Origin: Sycobia sp. Sy_11
Lineage: Eukaryota > Arthropoda > Insecta > Hymenoptera > Epichrysomallidae
Reading direction: 5' to 3'
Assembly (NCBI GenBank): GCA_018907035.1
Contig: JACCIC010000039.1
Span: forward strand, 442,501-506,500
Length of the DNA: 64,000 nt
This document shows, in pieces, positions 13,701 through 26,597 of this stretch (position 1 is the stretch's first letter; every line of letters starts with the position of its first letter). The position numbers were made by a program, and so were the translations under genes. The notes under the pieces were generated by a model. The model made no database searches and was not told the DNA's origin. It saw only the letters and a program-made list of their open reading frames with translations.

Positions 13701-14988
13701 CGAGAAAGGAGGTGGGAGGGTGGGAGATAGAGGGAATCAGAGAATAATCTGTATTTGTCATGATTTCAATACAATTATTAGTGCTATAAACAATAATACA
13801 ACAGTTTTAATACTTTAGCTTTGGCATAGGTACTTATACTTTAATATTGTATAGAAACATTAATAGAGCTCATCATTATTTAAATTCTTCTCAACGACTC
13901 GTTTAAAATACATAAGAAAGTTGGTTGTACCTTAACCTACAACTTAGGAATACAATTACGAAAAGAAAATATATTATTTATTACGATCAAAAAATGCATT
14001 ACATCAATATCGAACAAATAGATTCTCAAAAAAAAAGCTTCTGATTGAGTAGGAATGGTGCTGCGTGTCAATATATTATTTCTTACTTTAAGTGTATCGC
14101 AGCGAGTTGAGAATGAAGAAAAAAATTATTTTACTTTTGAAATTTTTACGTGCTAACGTCCACTCTCATTATAGTCGTATAACTGTGTGGTGCAGGTGCA
14201 ATGTACAGAAAATAAGTGCAGAAGTGAATTTAAATGCAGCAGCAGAAAACGTGATATATATAGATATATAATAAAACAAACAAATTGTAAGGGAGTATCG
14301 ACTTTTTGCATCGCATATAAATGCTTCTATTTCGCCAAATATATGGACGGGATAAGGGTGAGGGGAAGCAGAAAAAGTTCGCTGGAGAAAAAGTTTTTAT
14401 TAATGTCCGCTATAGAAATATATGGCGGAAATTCATTACCCATTAGGCCATTATCGAGTGAACCATCAATGAATAGTAATGAACGCTCTTCGGACTTCAG
14501 TATAAAAGTTTGCAGCACATCTTCTGAGGAATCCTGTTATTTCGGATCGCTTTTATATATACGTATGTAGAAGGTTGCAGCCGAATTACTTGATACACGT
14601 AAGAATTTCTATGCCATACCCTCAGTTACTGATGCTGTCGTTTTCAGTAGAATATTTATATGGAAAAAAACCTTCGTCCATTCTTTATTTAAACATTGCA
14701 GCAAAATTTAGACAAGAGTCATATGTGAACTGTGATGTGAAACATTTTACGTTTAACTATACTAAGTATAGAGTATTTCCGACTTACGACTACATAAGAC
14801 TCTTTTATGCATGAAAGATAAAATGGAAAAATAAAATTGCGTCTAAAAAATTATAAGAATGCGCTTGAAACTTTCTGACGGACAACGATATAAAAAGCTA
14901 TAATAATTTTAAACTCTGGTAAACAGGTATATTTTATACGTTGGGTTAGCACTTCGTCGTGGGTTCGATCGTCGTTTAAACTACCGGT

Positions 14989-14998
14989 AGCGCCATCT
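14989..14998 (-). promoter_or_regulatory. Candidate CTCF-like insulator motif
   Basis: On the minus strand the site reads AGATGGCGCT, which resembles the core recognised by insect CTCF as I remember it. A second copy of the core lies about 1 kb downstream on the opposite strand. This is motif matching only. Confidence 0.25.
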
Positions 14999-15985
14999 AT
15001 TGCCAATCACGTGAAATATTTTCAAGCTTCATAAGTGAAATTTAAAGTCACTTTTTTATATTTGTCGATGTGAACGTTTAAATTACTTTGTTTTTTTCTA
15101 TATTTTTTTATTCGTTAACTAACAAAACTTTTTGCTACTCAAATTTTGCTATATATTCATTGTGACACGTATTATATCTTTTTGAAAATATATTATAACA
15201 ATATTAAAACAAATATAAATGGATTTTGTAAATTATTGTCGCTGTTTCATGGCTTTCCCTACATTGATTTATTTTTTCTTAGAAACATAATAATTACTTT
15301 TTCAAAGCTGTAGAGCATAAAAATATATTTATTTTATAATTGTATGATCTACCAGTATTATTATAGAAGAAGGCTAAATTTATTTCCAAATTCCATTCAT
15401 CTATTTAAAAGTAATAAATTCTAATATATTATAAATAATATTTACTGTTCTCTTAATTTACTATAAGATCTTATAGAATTACTATAAATATCCTTATATA
15501 ATTATTAAAGAATTATTGTTTTAGTTAACAATTTATATTGTTCCTTACGATAGTGCCGATAATAATATATACACTAATTTATTATTACATTAATTTAATC
15601 TGAGAATCCATTATTATCTATATAAATTAAATAGTACGAAGTATAGTTATATGTAACAGCAATTTACACGAAGCTGTAAATTTTAATAAAAGCCATAAAA
15701 GATAATGGATCCTTTTAAGAGAAGCCACACCATCAAAGTTTATTCGCGAAATAGTGCGCGCGCGCCGCGGTATATGCAAACGATGATTTTATGGACAAAG
15801 GAAAGAGCTACCGCTCTGCCCTCGGCTCTGCCATTCCAGGGAAATTCTCATCATCCGTCAGTAGCGAGAGAATCTATAAATTATAAGCCAAAATCTTTTG
15901 GCCAATTGTCACGGGTATTTTTTTTTATATGTGCACAAGTCCAAGTACATATAGTGGCGTGTTACTGTGGAATTTCTCACACTCG

Positions 15986-15996
15986 CCAGATGGCGA
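15986..15996 (+). promoter_or_regulatory. Candidate CTCF-like insulator motif
   Basis: CCAGATGGCGA on the plus strand shares the AGATGGCG core with the site at 14989, in the opposite orientation. The surrounding CGCCA-GA-TGGCG is also a small inverted repeat. Motif evidence only. Confidence 0.22.
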
Positions 15997-16237
15997 TACT
16001 AGTTGATGTTCCCCTCGCGTTTCAACCGATCGAAACACCTAACTATAACCTGCTATAACGCACATTTTGGAACCTCTCATCACGGAAGCTCCACCATCGG
16101 TGTTTTTCATTTTGTAGGGTGGTTTGTTAATCGACAGTCTAGAAAACTTCGGGAAAAAAGCTTTTTGACAATATTACACCATGATCGAGAAAAAGCGAGT
16201 CCGCATCATACAGGGACTGCGCACCGCGTCCGTCAAT

Positions 16238-16239
<2 letters not shown>

Positions 16240-16310
<71 letters not shown>
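16240..16310. repeat. (TA)n microsatellite, interrupted
   Basis: About 70 bases of TA alternation broken by AA at two places, which shifts the phase of the repeat. It gives overlapping poly-YI frames on both strands. Confidence 0.93.
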
Positions 16311-16312
<2 letters not shown>

Positions 16313-18830
16313 GAACTTCCCGCGGGCTACGCTACGGTGCATCAGCGGCGGGAGAAGCGTCAGCGCGCTTTTCTCGCGGGTCGTTGAGCGCGCAGGCGCC
16401 ATGGCTCTCCACTCCACGGTTTATCTAGAAAATCTAGGTCTTATGTAAGAGCACGTGACGTCCACGATCTAACAGGTGCGGGCCAAGTGATCCTGACTCC
16501 CCCTTCTCCTCCCACCGCTGATAATTCTTATATAGATATCAAAAGGTTGATATTGTATGACTTTAATGAATAAACGAGTCGCGCATACGTAAATTTTTAA
16601 ACTTATTCGTAGGACGAACTTGCCGAATTTCTGAAAAACGCGGAAATGCAATCCATAATTAATCAAATACATTGTCATCTAGAAATAAATATTTCAACAT
16701 AATGAGCGCTTCATTGTGTAGTCGCTTAGGAAAAAAATGTAGGCGATACGCCTAATTGCTTCTGTTGATAAACTTTATCTATAAGCGATTATAATATGCG
16801 ATGATAACGTACATTACTATAATTAAAATGTATTCGTTTATTGATAATACATATTGTGAAGTTTCAATAGTGCTTTATTTGAGCGTATACGATAAGATTT
16901 TAAAATAATTTGCAATTAAAAATATTTAAATTTTTATCATGTAATTGTGGATTAATTGATATATTTACAATATGAAAATACTTAATAATGTAAGTCATAA
17001 AAAATCGGACTATATATTAAACAATATTGACTGTTTTGAAAATGTCATAAATAAAAGTTGTTCTTTCAATTTGATATGTAATTCATTTGTTTAATATATT
17101 TTAGCATGAGAAGTATATATCACAGGTTCGCGGTTCAGCTTCGTATCACGAATTTATTGTTATATTACCTGCAGTGAACGAGAATGACAATTATGATCGA
17201 AACAATTTAAACCGAGATAAAATTGTTTTTTGTACGTCACTTTTTTTAGAATTATTTTAATGTTACAGGGCAAAAATATGTAGCATATATATAAGAGACA
17301 ATTTCAATAAGATTAGCAACTGCTATTAAAATATATTTTTTAAAAAATTTAATAATTTTTTATCTACCCATTTTCTTATCGATAAATTAGATAAATGAGT
17401 CTTTTTACAAATTGATCCCATTTAAAAAAAAAGTCTATATTACTTTATAAGTAGGAGACAAAGTATTTCAGTCTGAGCGCTTACCTTTATTTTTTAATAT
17501 ATATTAACGTATATAGATTACACGTCTAATTTCAAAGTCTAGCATACATCTTAATAAACATTTTTTTTTAATCATAATTTTCGTACTTAATTATACTTAA
17601 TTTTATATAGTTATAGTATGAAAAACTGCAAACGCCTAGAATTTATTCAGTTGACAAGTTATCAAAATAATAAATTCTATACTACTATTTATGAAATAAT
17701 TGGTTATGCATATATGAAAATCATGAATATTTATCAATGATTTACAATAATATAAAGCTCAGTTTTGTTATTTTAATAATTTTGTTAAGTGTTTATCTAG
17801 TTTTTAATGGAATGTAAATAAATGGACGTTCAACTATAATAAGATAATTTGTTATGCTTTGTTATGCAAACAGAAACTTAGTTTCATATTACGAGTATAA
17901 AAGAGTATAAATAAATTGTATATTTTAATATTCAGAATGTAGCTCAGGTGAGTAATTCAAAATAACAAACTTTAAATAAATATCAATAGAAAACGCAATA
18001 TGATTTAGCTATATTATTATGGTTGTTATATCGTTAGCATTAATATTAGATGCATCTTATTTATAAGAAAATATTTTTATAAAATATTAAACAATAATAA
18101 TACTCGTAGTGTTTTAATACTTTTTTGAATATTCTTTTTTTTCAATATTGCTGTCTTCTTCGCTGACAAGCATAATAATTTTCATCTCGGCTAAATCCGG
18201 CTATATCCAATTCAACAATTAATTTTCCACTTCGGTGGCGCGCGGCAATGCAATGCATCAGTTAAAGAATTGAATAAATGCGTTATATTACGCGGAAAAA
18301 TGCGTTGACTGAAGAAACAGGTTCACATATATATTTACTGTACTGTATAGTGCTTATGCCGTGAACACCATTCCGAGCCGAGCATCATTCAAAACTATAT
18401 AGATATGCGCGAGTATATTATGAATGCCGTCAGCATCACTCATATAGTAAATATAATATATCTTCACTACGCATACACCTAATATGCACATGTGTAGGCA
18501 TACGCATATCGAGCGCCCCGCGTCAGCTGAGCCAGTATACAAGCCGTTCCAGAATTAAATGCCCGCGCATGAAACCAAAGGGCGTGGCTTTCGTATACCC
18601 AGGCACGTCCCTGAGCTCAACGCAGCTGCGCTGCTGCGCGCGCAACAGAGACAGCAGTATATATAAAATATATATAGAGTCTAGTCTGCCTGCTGTTCCG
18701 GGCTGTGTGGCGCTGTGGAATTGTCCATCTTCGTCTTTCTCCCGCGTGCGCGCGCTTGCATGTATTTACGTGTATTCATTGCGTGCTCGCTGATATTATA
18801 TAGTATAGTAGTCGCATTGGCGCATGTGAG

Positions 18831-18852
18831 TGTGTGTGTGTGTGTGTGTGTG
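18831..18852. repeat. (TG)n microsatellite
   Basis: Alternating TG of about 22 bases, continuing imperfectly as TGCGTGTGAG. Confidence 0.85.
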
Positions 18853-19206
18853 CGTGTGAGTCTATATGTGTGGGGGCGAAAATCGAGAGCAGTAGATGCA
18901 TCAGCAGCAGAAGACGGCGGCCATTACCTCGCGGCCTTGCCGCGTGTATCTCGTGAAATTGTAAATTTTCTTGCGGCGTCAGATATAATAATATTTATAA
19001 TAATAATAAGTGCCTGCTCGCGGGTCTTATATCCTCTATCATACTGTCGACCGGCCATCATAGTTTCGAGCATATACAAAACTAGCAAGAATTATTGCTT
19101 TGTAATAGCCTAATCGCCTCGGCAACCGTACTGGCTCTTTCTTATTCTTTCTCTCTCCCTCCCACGTTACCGACGCTGTATATATACATACATACATACA
19201 TACATT

Positions 19207-19210
<4 letters not shown>

Positions 19211-19259
<49 letters not shown>
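19211..19259. repeat. (TA)n microsatellite preceded by TACA repeats
   Basis: Pure TA of about 49 bases, preceded by five TACA-type units at 19186-19206. Confidence 0.93.
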
Positions 19260-19262
<3 letters not shown>

Positions 19263-19788
19263 GCGCACGCACCATTGTCTTCTTGCTCTATCCCTCTTTC
19301 ATCTTTCATTATAATATCCCTCTCTTTGAGGGACTACGATAAAGTGCAATAACTCAACGAAGGTATTCATATACATACAGAATACAAACGAGGTTGACTA
19401 ATGCAGCTGATGGGAAATACGAAGCGTTTTTCTAATCGACAACACAGCAGTCGACAAGCAGAAGTCTCGTGACGAGCATCCAGGCGGCCTGGGCCTACGG
19501 CTGGTGTTTGAGTGTGTGTGCCTGTGTGTGCTGCTCGCCGCGTATCATACATATCTATATAGATATACCGTGCCTCAGTGTATGTGCTCCTTATTCTCTA
19601 TCTTTCTTTCTCTAACCAACGACAATATCAGGCGTCGGCGCGTTGTTGCGTACACTGTGCCGTATATACCGACTGTATGACTGTACGTCACGGTCGTTTA
19701 TTGTCTCCTCTCGCGTTCTCTCGCCCTCCCTTCCACGCGTGTATATAATAATAATAATAATAATTGCACCTTCGCTAAGTGTGTGTAT

Positions 19789-19818
19789 TATATATACATA
19801 TATGCCGAGCTGTCAGTT
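19789..19818 (+). promoter_or_regulatory. Candidate core promoter: TATA box plus arthropod initiator
   Basis: TATATATA at 19789-19796 is followed by TCAGTT at 19813-19818, a match to the arthropod initiator TCAGT. If the A of the initiator (19815) is +1, the first T of the TATA element is at -26, within the usual -31 to -24 window. No downstream promoter element is visible at +28. From 19805 onward there is no ATG until the proposed start codon at 20372, which fits a leader beginning here. TA-rich sequence is common in this window, so the TATA match alone means little. The combination is what makes it credible. Confidence 0.38.
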
Positions 19819-20371
19819 GACAGCGGACATCCCCCGTCGTCTTTTTTCGTGCTTTAGTGATACGGCGTACAACATATAGCGCAGGGGCATACTACTATCG
19901 AACGGCGAGTCAGCCAACACGAGCACGAGATTGAGGTTAGAAAGAGGCAGGTCCATTCTTGTATTATATTGAGTATAACCTCGCGAGTGTACTGCTGTGC
20001 GTGAGTCTCTTTCCCGCTCCCTCTCTCATTCTCTATCCATCGCGTGCGCGCGAGGTATTAGTATATATACGCGACCTCGGCTCCGGGGAACAGGAAACAG
20101 TGTGTGTGTGTGCGCGCTCGCGTGTGTATATATCGCATAGCGTATACTTCATATATATATATATAACACACCGTGGCTTGTGGTGTCAAAAAGTCGTGTT
20201 GGTGAGCGGCGGCGAGCGGAAAAAAGAAGCCCCGGGCAGGGACGGCGGTGTCGTTGTCGGCAGAGGAGAAACAGCGACGCGGAACGCCCGCGGCGGGACA
20301 TCCACGGGAGCGGCCGTAGCGCGATCAGCGGCACCAGCAGCGGCGGCCGCGGCGGAATCGTTGTCAGCGAG
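19815..20371 (+). other. Proposed 5' untranslated leader, free of ATG
   Basis: Reading the plus strand from 19805 to 20371 (567 bases) I find no ATG in any frame, whereas random sequence would give roughly nine. A frame-matched stop, TAG at 20138-20140, lies upstream of the start codon. The final 200 bases are GC-rich. A short TA run (20151-20165) and TG repeats (20101-20112) occur inside. The extent assumes the transcription start proposed at 19815 and no intron within the leader. Both are inferred. Confidence 0.45.
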
Positions 20372-20444
20372 ATGGAGAGCCAGGCTGCCCTCGTGATGCT
20401 CGGCCTGCTATATTTAGCGTGCACCCTCGTCGAGGTGCAGTCAG
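20372..20444 (+). CDS. Immunoglobulin-superfamily protein, exon 1: signal peptide
   Basis: This exon encodes the first 24 residues plus one base. They form a classic secretory signal: a short polar start (MESQ), a hydrophobic core from about residue 5 to 20 (many Ala, Leu, Val, Met) and Val-Gln-Ser at 22-24, which meets the -3/-1 rule for signal peptidase. The ATG has G at -3 and G at +4. It is the first ATG after an in-frame stop at 20138 and after a long ATG-free leader. The exon ends CAG|GTGAGT, a full match to the donor consensus, leaving phase 1. Joined to the exon at 33449 the split codon becomes GTG (Val25), with the Ig domain beginning straight after the cleavage site. The product would enter the secretory pathway as a secreted or type I membrane protein. 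The exact family member is not identified. Confidence 0.8.
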
Positions 20445-20483
20445 GTGAGTTTTTATGTATGCGTGTATACATATTATACACAC

Positions 20484-20484
<1 letters not shown>

Positions 20485-20540
<56 letters not shown>
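20485..20540. repeat. (TA)n microsatellite just inside intron 1
   Basis: Pure TA of about 56 bases starting 40 bases after the splice donor. Confidence 0.95.
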
Positions 20541-20544
<4 letters not shown>

Positions 20545-20701
20545 TGTATAGCTAGCGGTGCGCGAGCGCGGCCCCGGAGAGAAGAAAGAGAGAAAGAGAT
20601 ATAGAGAGAAGAATGCACTCTCTCCTTTCTCTCCTCTCTATTTTTGCATCGGCCGTTCTTGCACATCGTGAGTATGTATAGCGAGAGAGCATTGTATCTT
20701 T

Positions 20702-20705
<4 letters not shown>

Positions 20706-20764
<59 letters not shown>
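20706..20764. repeat. (TA)n microsatellite in intron 1
   Basis: Pure TA of about 59 bases, second array within 320 bases of the donor. Confidence 0.95.
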
Positions 20765-20768
<4 letters not shown>

Positions 20769-23700
20769 ATCACGATGCTCCCCCGCTGCAGCTAAAAGCG
20801 CAGACCCTCTAGTCGGACACAAGCAAGCAAGGTGCTGAAGGAAAATGTGTGTGTTTTTCTGCATTCCAAAGAGGAAGGTTATTATAGTGTTTTTTTTCTC
20901 TCTCTTTTACGTCCGCGCGTTATATAAAGCGCGGATTTCCTTTTCTGGGCTAAGGACGTTTTCTGTTCTCGTACGAAATTTCTAATACATCCGTCTGCTA
21001 TATGCGATGTAGCCGCGAGACGTGTCGCGTATTCTCCCAGACCTGTCTCCACTTGGACCGTATTCTACTTTATACGCATTATGCCCCAATTCTCATCGGC
21101 GCTGCGTTTCATCGTTCGGCCAAGAATTTGCGCAATAGCCATATTCAATACGGAATGGGTGCAAAATTGACCGATCCTTGATTTCTGGTCGGAATCGCGT
21201 ATAGATTTTTCCATCTATATATATATATACATCTACATGCATACATATGTATAAAACCCGTATATAGTTCGTGATTCACACTTCTCTCTTATTCTGATCG
21301 CATTCCCGTCCCTGAATGCACCTGTTATCATTTAGTCAGCTGCGAGCAGTTTCGTACATATTTACCCTGTATATCCATATTTGTACAAAACGTTGGCTTT
21401 ATTTATTGTCTATATAAACATAGCCATTATCGCCAGCTATACTATATCGTCGAGGAGTTATATGCTCCGAAATAATGTAATACTGAAATTCCTCTAAAGT
21501 ACATAGGGCCAGGAACTTTATCGTTTTCGATTCGCTTCGACTATCAAGTTCGATAAGCTATAATTTCCCGATGTTCGACAGGTTCGAAGTTTCGATCCTT
21601 TTAATAACTGTCCGAATTGACGCGTTTGGATAAACCGAGGTAAACACGCTGATCGTGCTGGTATGAAAATGGGCTACAAGTACGAATCAACGTATATATT
21701 CGCTTCGTGCGGTCGAGAGGCACGGGGAGACGATCGAACGTCAGATTCAAAGTTTGTGCGAACGTTCGAATATTCAAACAGAATTCCCAGTAAAGAGCCC
21801 TATTCCAAATCGGGGAGGAGAAAATTTAGACGTTGGGTGTATATATATATATATAGGTGTGGGTATCGAGGGAGGGGAAAGAAAAAAATCGATCTTGGCC
21901 GGCACGTCAGCGGCGCCGTATAGGCACGGCGCGTGTCCTTGACAGAGAGGCGTATTTAGGGAACGCGTATATACATAGGTCTATACATGCATATATAAAG
22001 CGATGAAGGGTGGCGCGCGCGTGCGCGAGTATAAGAGGTCTCTTCTCTGTCATCGGTGCGGAATAAAATACCGACGATTCGCGTGTATATATATATATAT
22101 ATTACATTCTGCGCGAGAGAAAGAGGCGAAGACTCCTGCATACATATCGTGCATGGGCTTTACACTTGTGATTGACCTGCGTTCAATTGTAGGTGTATGC
22201 AGCGTGTGATTATTTCCACTTCGCTCACGCCTACGTGCTGGGTCTTTCCTCTCTCTTTAAGGGATTGTCGGAGTATACTCCAACCGTCATAACGCTGCGT
22301 AACATGACATAAGATTTGAGGAGGATTTTCACAACATGACGAGAAAAACATCAATGACGAAAAAATTATTTCGTCGCCTCACTTTTGCGACAAACAAGCA
22401 TAATTTAGCTGATAGTTATGGAAGTAATATAAATTGCGACTGCTAATTGTAAAATTTGCTTCAAGGCGGTGGACATTGGAAGACTCCTGTCGACAAGGAC
22501 AGGACGATCTGAGCACATCTTCTCGTCCTAAACAATCATTTTTTACGATTGAATTATATAAATTGTTATATTGCGAGAAAATGCCGTTGAAGTTACTGTT
22601 ACGTTACGAGGTGTTAAAATAGTTAGGCTTTACTTTCTACATGTTTTTGAGGGGCTGTTGTTGTAACATTTCACAACCAAAAGCCAGATAACATGACCGA
22701 CAATTTCACTACGATTATTCACAATATAATAATTGATACATTAGTTTTATAGCGGAAAATGTCCTTCTGTTAGCGTACTTTCTGTCACGATAAACATTCC
22801 TAATATATAATAATGAAATAAGGAAAATGCAAGTTCTGACATTCAATTCCGCAGCCTGCATAAGCGCAAAAAAAGTATACTTAATCAAATAATTCTCCAA
22901 AAATTATGATTGTTTATCATGAAGGTAGCTTACGAAACAGGTGTGTTGTATTACGAAAGTATATAAATAAAAATGTCCTATTGTGAATAAGTATTGGTAG
23001 ATATTCCATCATGTTACGCAGTTTATAGCGATAAGATTTCCCTCCGACGTTATCTTCATCTAATTACTGAAAAATTGAAAATGTAGCAGATCGAATTAAA
23101 ATTCAACAATTTTATTATTGCGGTCTTAATAAACATATCGATATTATTCAATATCTGAGAGTAACCAGGCAAATAATACAGTTTTTGTACACAGTTTATA
23201 TTTTTCGAGGCGGCTGTGAAAAATTAGAAACTCGATATAAAAAAAATTTTGGACCCAATTCTCGCAATAAAATGACTAAAATAAAGAAAACCTTAACAAA
23301 AATGAATTGTAACAAAGTCTCGATTTATTATCATAAAAACAATGGATCAATTGTATATATAAAGAGAGAAAGAGAGAGAGAGAAAGAGATAACATATAAT
23401 AGAGGCGTACACAATAGTTTTTTGCAGTTCTATTAATAATGCATAATTTGTTCTTATTTTATATAATAAATAGAAACCTTGATAAAAATTTTTTAACGCA
23501 TTTCTTTGTGTTTCGTATTTTATTAGGAGATTTTAATGAAAAAATTTTTTTTATATTTATTTTACTTTATTGAAAATTTATTATTAACATAAATGTGTGC
23601 GGGAGCTGTATGTTGCTGCATATAAAAATCGGAAAAATTAATAAAAAATTTATTTGCTTAAACTTGTTAGATTGTTAAGAAAAGAAGGTATAGAGAAAAA

Positions 23701-24215
23701 GAAATTAATTATTACAGATATTTTAAAGCCTTTGATGATAAATCAGGCAAAAAATAACAAGTGATATTTTTTGGAACATAAAATATTTAAGATTATTTCA
23801 TGCGTTAGTATTTCATCTGCATGCGAACATCGAGGAAACTTTAATCTTTAATAACGAATATTGAGGTTGACGAAAATTGCTCATATTACGAAAATTAAAA
23901 TAATTTTATATAGCTTCGTACGATTTTAGGGAGATTTTTTGCTCATCTCACTTTACGTCAGCTTTTTTTGGGGGCAGAGCTTTCTTAGAAAAAGAACTCT
24001 CTTCTTGCTTATCTGTTCTCTCCTCTTTTACGAGACGTTTTCTTCTCCGTTCCTCCTCGAATTGTATATAAGCATAAGTGACCTTTAAGTTGGGAGCTTT
24101 TGCCTCAGAGTTCACAATATAACGCGGGGGCCGCAGTTCGGGGTGTCCGCGGGATGCACGCGCGCGCGCCTCTTCTCGTAACTCGTTCCGTATATAAATA
24201 TACACACGGGAAAAA

Positions 24216-24216
<1 letters not shown>

Positions 24217-24273
<57 letters not shown>
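24217..24273. repeat. (TA)n microsatellite
   Basis: Pure TA of about 57 bases in the large intron. Confidence 0.95.
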
Positions 24274-24275
<2 letters not shown>

Positions 24276-25449
24276 CATGTCGATGGGAATTATTTTTAGA
24301 GGAACAGCGCACGGGCATCGAGTTCTTTTTTTCTTTTCAATATATACGTATATAAACATACAAATGTTTGAATATATATTATACATAATATATAAATGAC
24401 TCTTGGAAATTTCGCTCATTGTGAAACTGCGTAAGATAATAAGCTTGGTCGAAATTCCGATTTCGAGGCTTTGATTAGATCCGATTAGATTATCAGCGGT
24501 TGCGCTGGAAGGAATTGTCTTTTTTTTTATCTATTACTGTGTACTTCGGGAGCATTGTTGTCGTCGATTTTTGTCGCATTATATATCTTATTGAGCTCTG
24601 TATTTCAATGCTTCCTTCTTCGCTGCCTTTTGTAACGTGTCTTAAAAAACGCGCGAACGTAATTTTTTTTTAATGCCCAGGGACAAGAATGTAAAAATGT
24701 AAAAATGACAATTTAATACAATAGACCAATCCTTTTTGTCTAACTTGAAAAAATTCGACGTTAATACGTGCGCTTCATTGTTTCCAGATTTTTCGCTTCA
24801 CAATTCATAAGTATGAAGACCCGGCTTTTAAACAATTGCAACGATTACAATATTTATCAACCTGCGTCTCGCGGCGCGCATTAAAAACTTTTCCACGAAC
24901 ATCGGCCATTATTTCAATTATATATACTCCAGCGATCTAATTGTTTTTTTTTCCCCCTCGTGCAATTGCACGATGATTCAGATACACGCACGTACCCACA
25001 CGCCGACAAAGGCCTTGGGGGAAAAAAAAAAAAAAATTTATCTTCACTGTGTATGTAAGATAAATTTATCTTGAAATAATTCGAATTAATCGCGAACGTG
25101 CGCGGGCGCGCGCGCACCGATACGCAATATCGGCGTGCAATATCTCTCTCGCGCTCGGCGAGTGGAGGAGCATCTCCGTGACGACGCGAAATCCACGGGA
25201 CGCATATAACGCGTCGTTATACGCGGGCAGACGAAATTCGTAATTGAAAAGCGATCGCCAACCAGTCGGTCCCGTTATTATACATCGGCCAAGTTTGAAG
25301 AGTACCCTCCGCCTGCCATCCCCCTTCCCCTCAACGCGACGAGGAGGAGCATCGCACCGACGTGTCATCGACTTGTATTATATATTGGCCCCGCTTCGCG
25401 AGCGCACGCTCTCTCTTTTGTGAGAACGAATTGCGAATATATATATCTA

Positions 25450-25452
<3 letters not shown>

Positions 25453-25501
<49 letters not shown>
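25453..25501. repeat. (TA)n microsatellite
   Basis: TA run of about 49 bases following short TATC units. Confidence 0.93.
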
Positions 25502-25503
<2 letters not shown>

Positions 25504-25789
25504 ATACATATATCACATATGTGTACGCTGTTTGTACACTGAACGATATTAACTATCGATCCGTTCCAATGTGGATTTTTTGTGTATATGCGCGCGCGCA
25601 TCGTTTCTTTCCGCGGAATTGTCAAATCGATGTTTTTCTCTCCCTCCCTCTCTCTTTCTCTTCCGTCTCTTTCGCTCTCTGTCTCTCTTTCTCTCCATAC
25701 TAGTGGAAGTATATATTATTACTCTTACGCTTCACATTGACACACCTCGAACGCGTACATAAGAGAACGTACAGAGTAGAAAAATATAC

Positions 25790-25792
<3 letters not shown>

Positions 25793-25838
<46 letters not shown>
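25793..25838. repeat. (GA)n microsatellite
   Basis: Pure GA run of about 46 bases. Confidence 0.94.
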
Positions 25839-25846
<8 letters not shown>

Positions 25847-26542
25847 ACGAGGGACTGGTTCTCCTTGCAAGCGCGTGCGCGAAGACCAGACCTCGATTTT
25901 CCGATATATAGCCATCGGCGCTGGCGATCGGTTTTTCTCGCTTTTCCTCCGTTGGCGTACACGTCCGCGTGTACGCTTCTAATTCTGGATTATAGGATAC
26001 TTTCGGAATAACCCACTTAAGTCTTCGCGAGGCGTTGAGGGAACGGCGGGAGGGGGAGGGGGATGGGACCAGAACGAAACTTTTCCCGAGGCCCCGGGAG
26101 CTTTATTAGGTTTTCACCGATAATCCGAGATTAATTATCGCGGGGAGTGAGGGACAGCAGCCGACGATTGATCGACGCGCGGCGTTTTGCTTCTCGGCAA
26201 TGCGTTTAACACGGGTCCACGTTTCGCCAAAATTGGCCTCGCCGATTATTGCCTTATTGTATCTGTAATAAACCGAAAATTATCTACTTCTATTATTCGT
26301 TCCGCTCCTATATCGATCGGCCGGCCGCCCCTTCTCCTCCTATATGTGTATATTACACCGAACATTTTAATATAATAACAAACTGTCATAGAGTTAACCG
26401 ACCCCCGTTCGCGCGCTCGCGGGTCTTCTATTAATACCCGCTTCTCGACAGTCTTACGCGGCCGCACGTCGTTTTCTTTCTTTCGAACGAGCGGCAGACA
26501 GCAGAAGTTGAAAAATCTCCAAGCCATAAATATATGTTTATG

Positions 26543-26546
<4 letters not shown>

Positions 26547-26594
<48 letters not shown>
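26547..26594. repeat. (TA)n microsatellite
   Basis: Pure TA of about 48 bases, preceded by TATG units. Confidence 0.94.

Positions 26595-26597
<3 letters not shown>

Larger units (their letters stand above)
13031..18340. other. AT-rich noncoding DNA
   Basis: About 5.3 kb of mostly AT-rich sequence holding a (GA)n array, a (TA)n array and two candidate AGATGGCG-type motifs (14989-14998, 15986-15996). The ATG-initiated frame at 15705-16058 (117 codons) has no recognisable domain, signal peptide or splice context, and I do not treat it as a gene. The segment 16700-18340 is very AT-rich and featureless. Confidence 0.55.
18341..19788. other. Upstream region of the Ig-superfamily gene
   Basis: Composition shifts from AT-rich to mixed, CpG-containing sequence. 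It carries a (TG)n run at 18831-18852, TACA repeats at 19186-19206, a (TA)n array at 19211-19259 and ATA-type triplet runs near 18985-19010 and 19746-19763. Open frames here are short and repeat-driven. Being directly upstream of the proposed promoter, this stretch could hold proximal control elements or an alternative first exon, but none can be assigned. Confidence 0.45.

Noticed and set aside
14940..14990. GTTCGATC resembling a tRNA T-loop
   Set aside because: The flanking bases do not pair into a T-stem, and no acceptor stem, D-arm or anticodon arm can be drawn.
15705..16058. 117-codon ATG-initiated frame
   Set aside because: No signal peptide, domain or splice context. AT-rich flanks with no promoter evidence.
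20180..20371. Upstream in-frame extension of the signal-peptide exon
   Set aside because: It has no ATG (only GTG), is Arg/Gly-rich, and would bury the signal peptide. The ATG at 20372 is the sensible start.
25066..25368. 100-codon ATG-initiated minus-strand frame in the large intron
   Set aside because: It begins at an ATG and looks moderately coding, but it has no domain, no splice sites supporting it, and lies in CpG-rich DNA where open frames arise easily.
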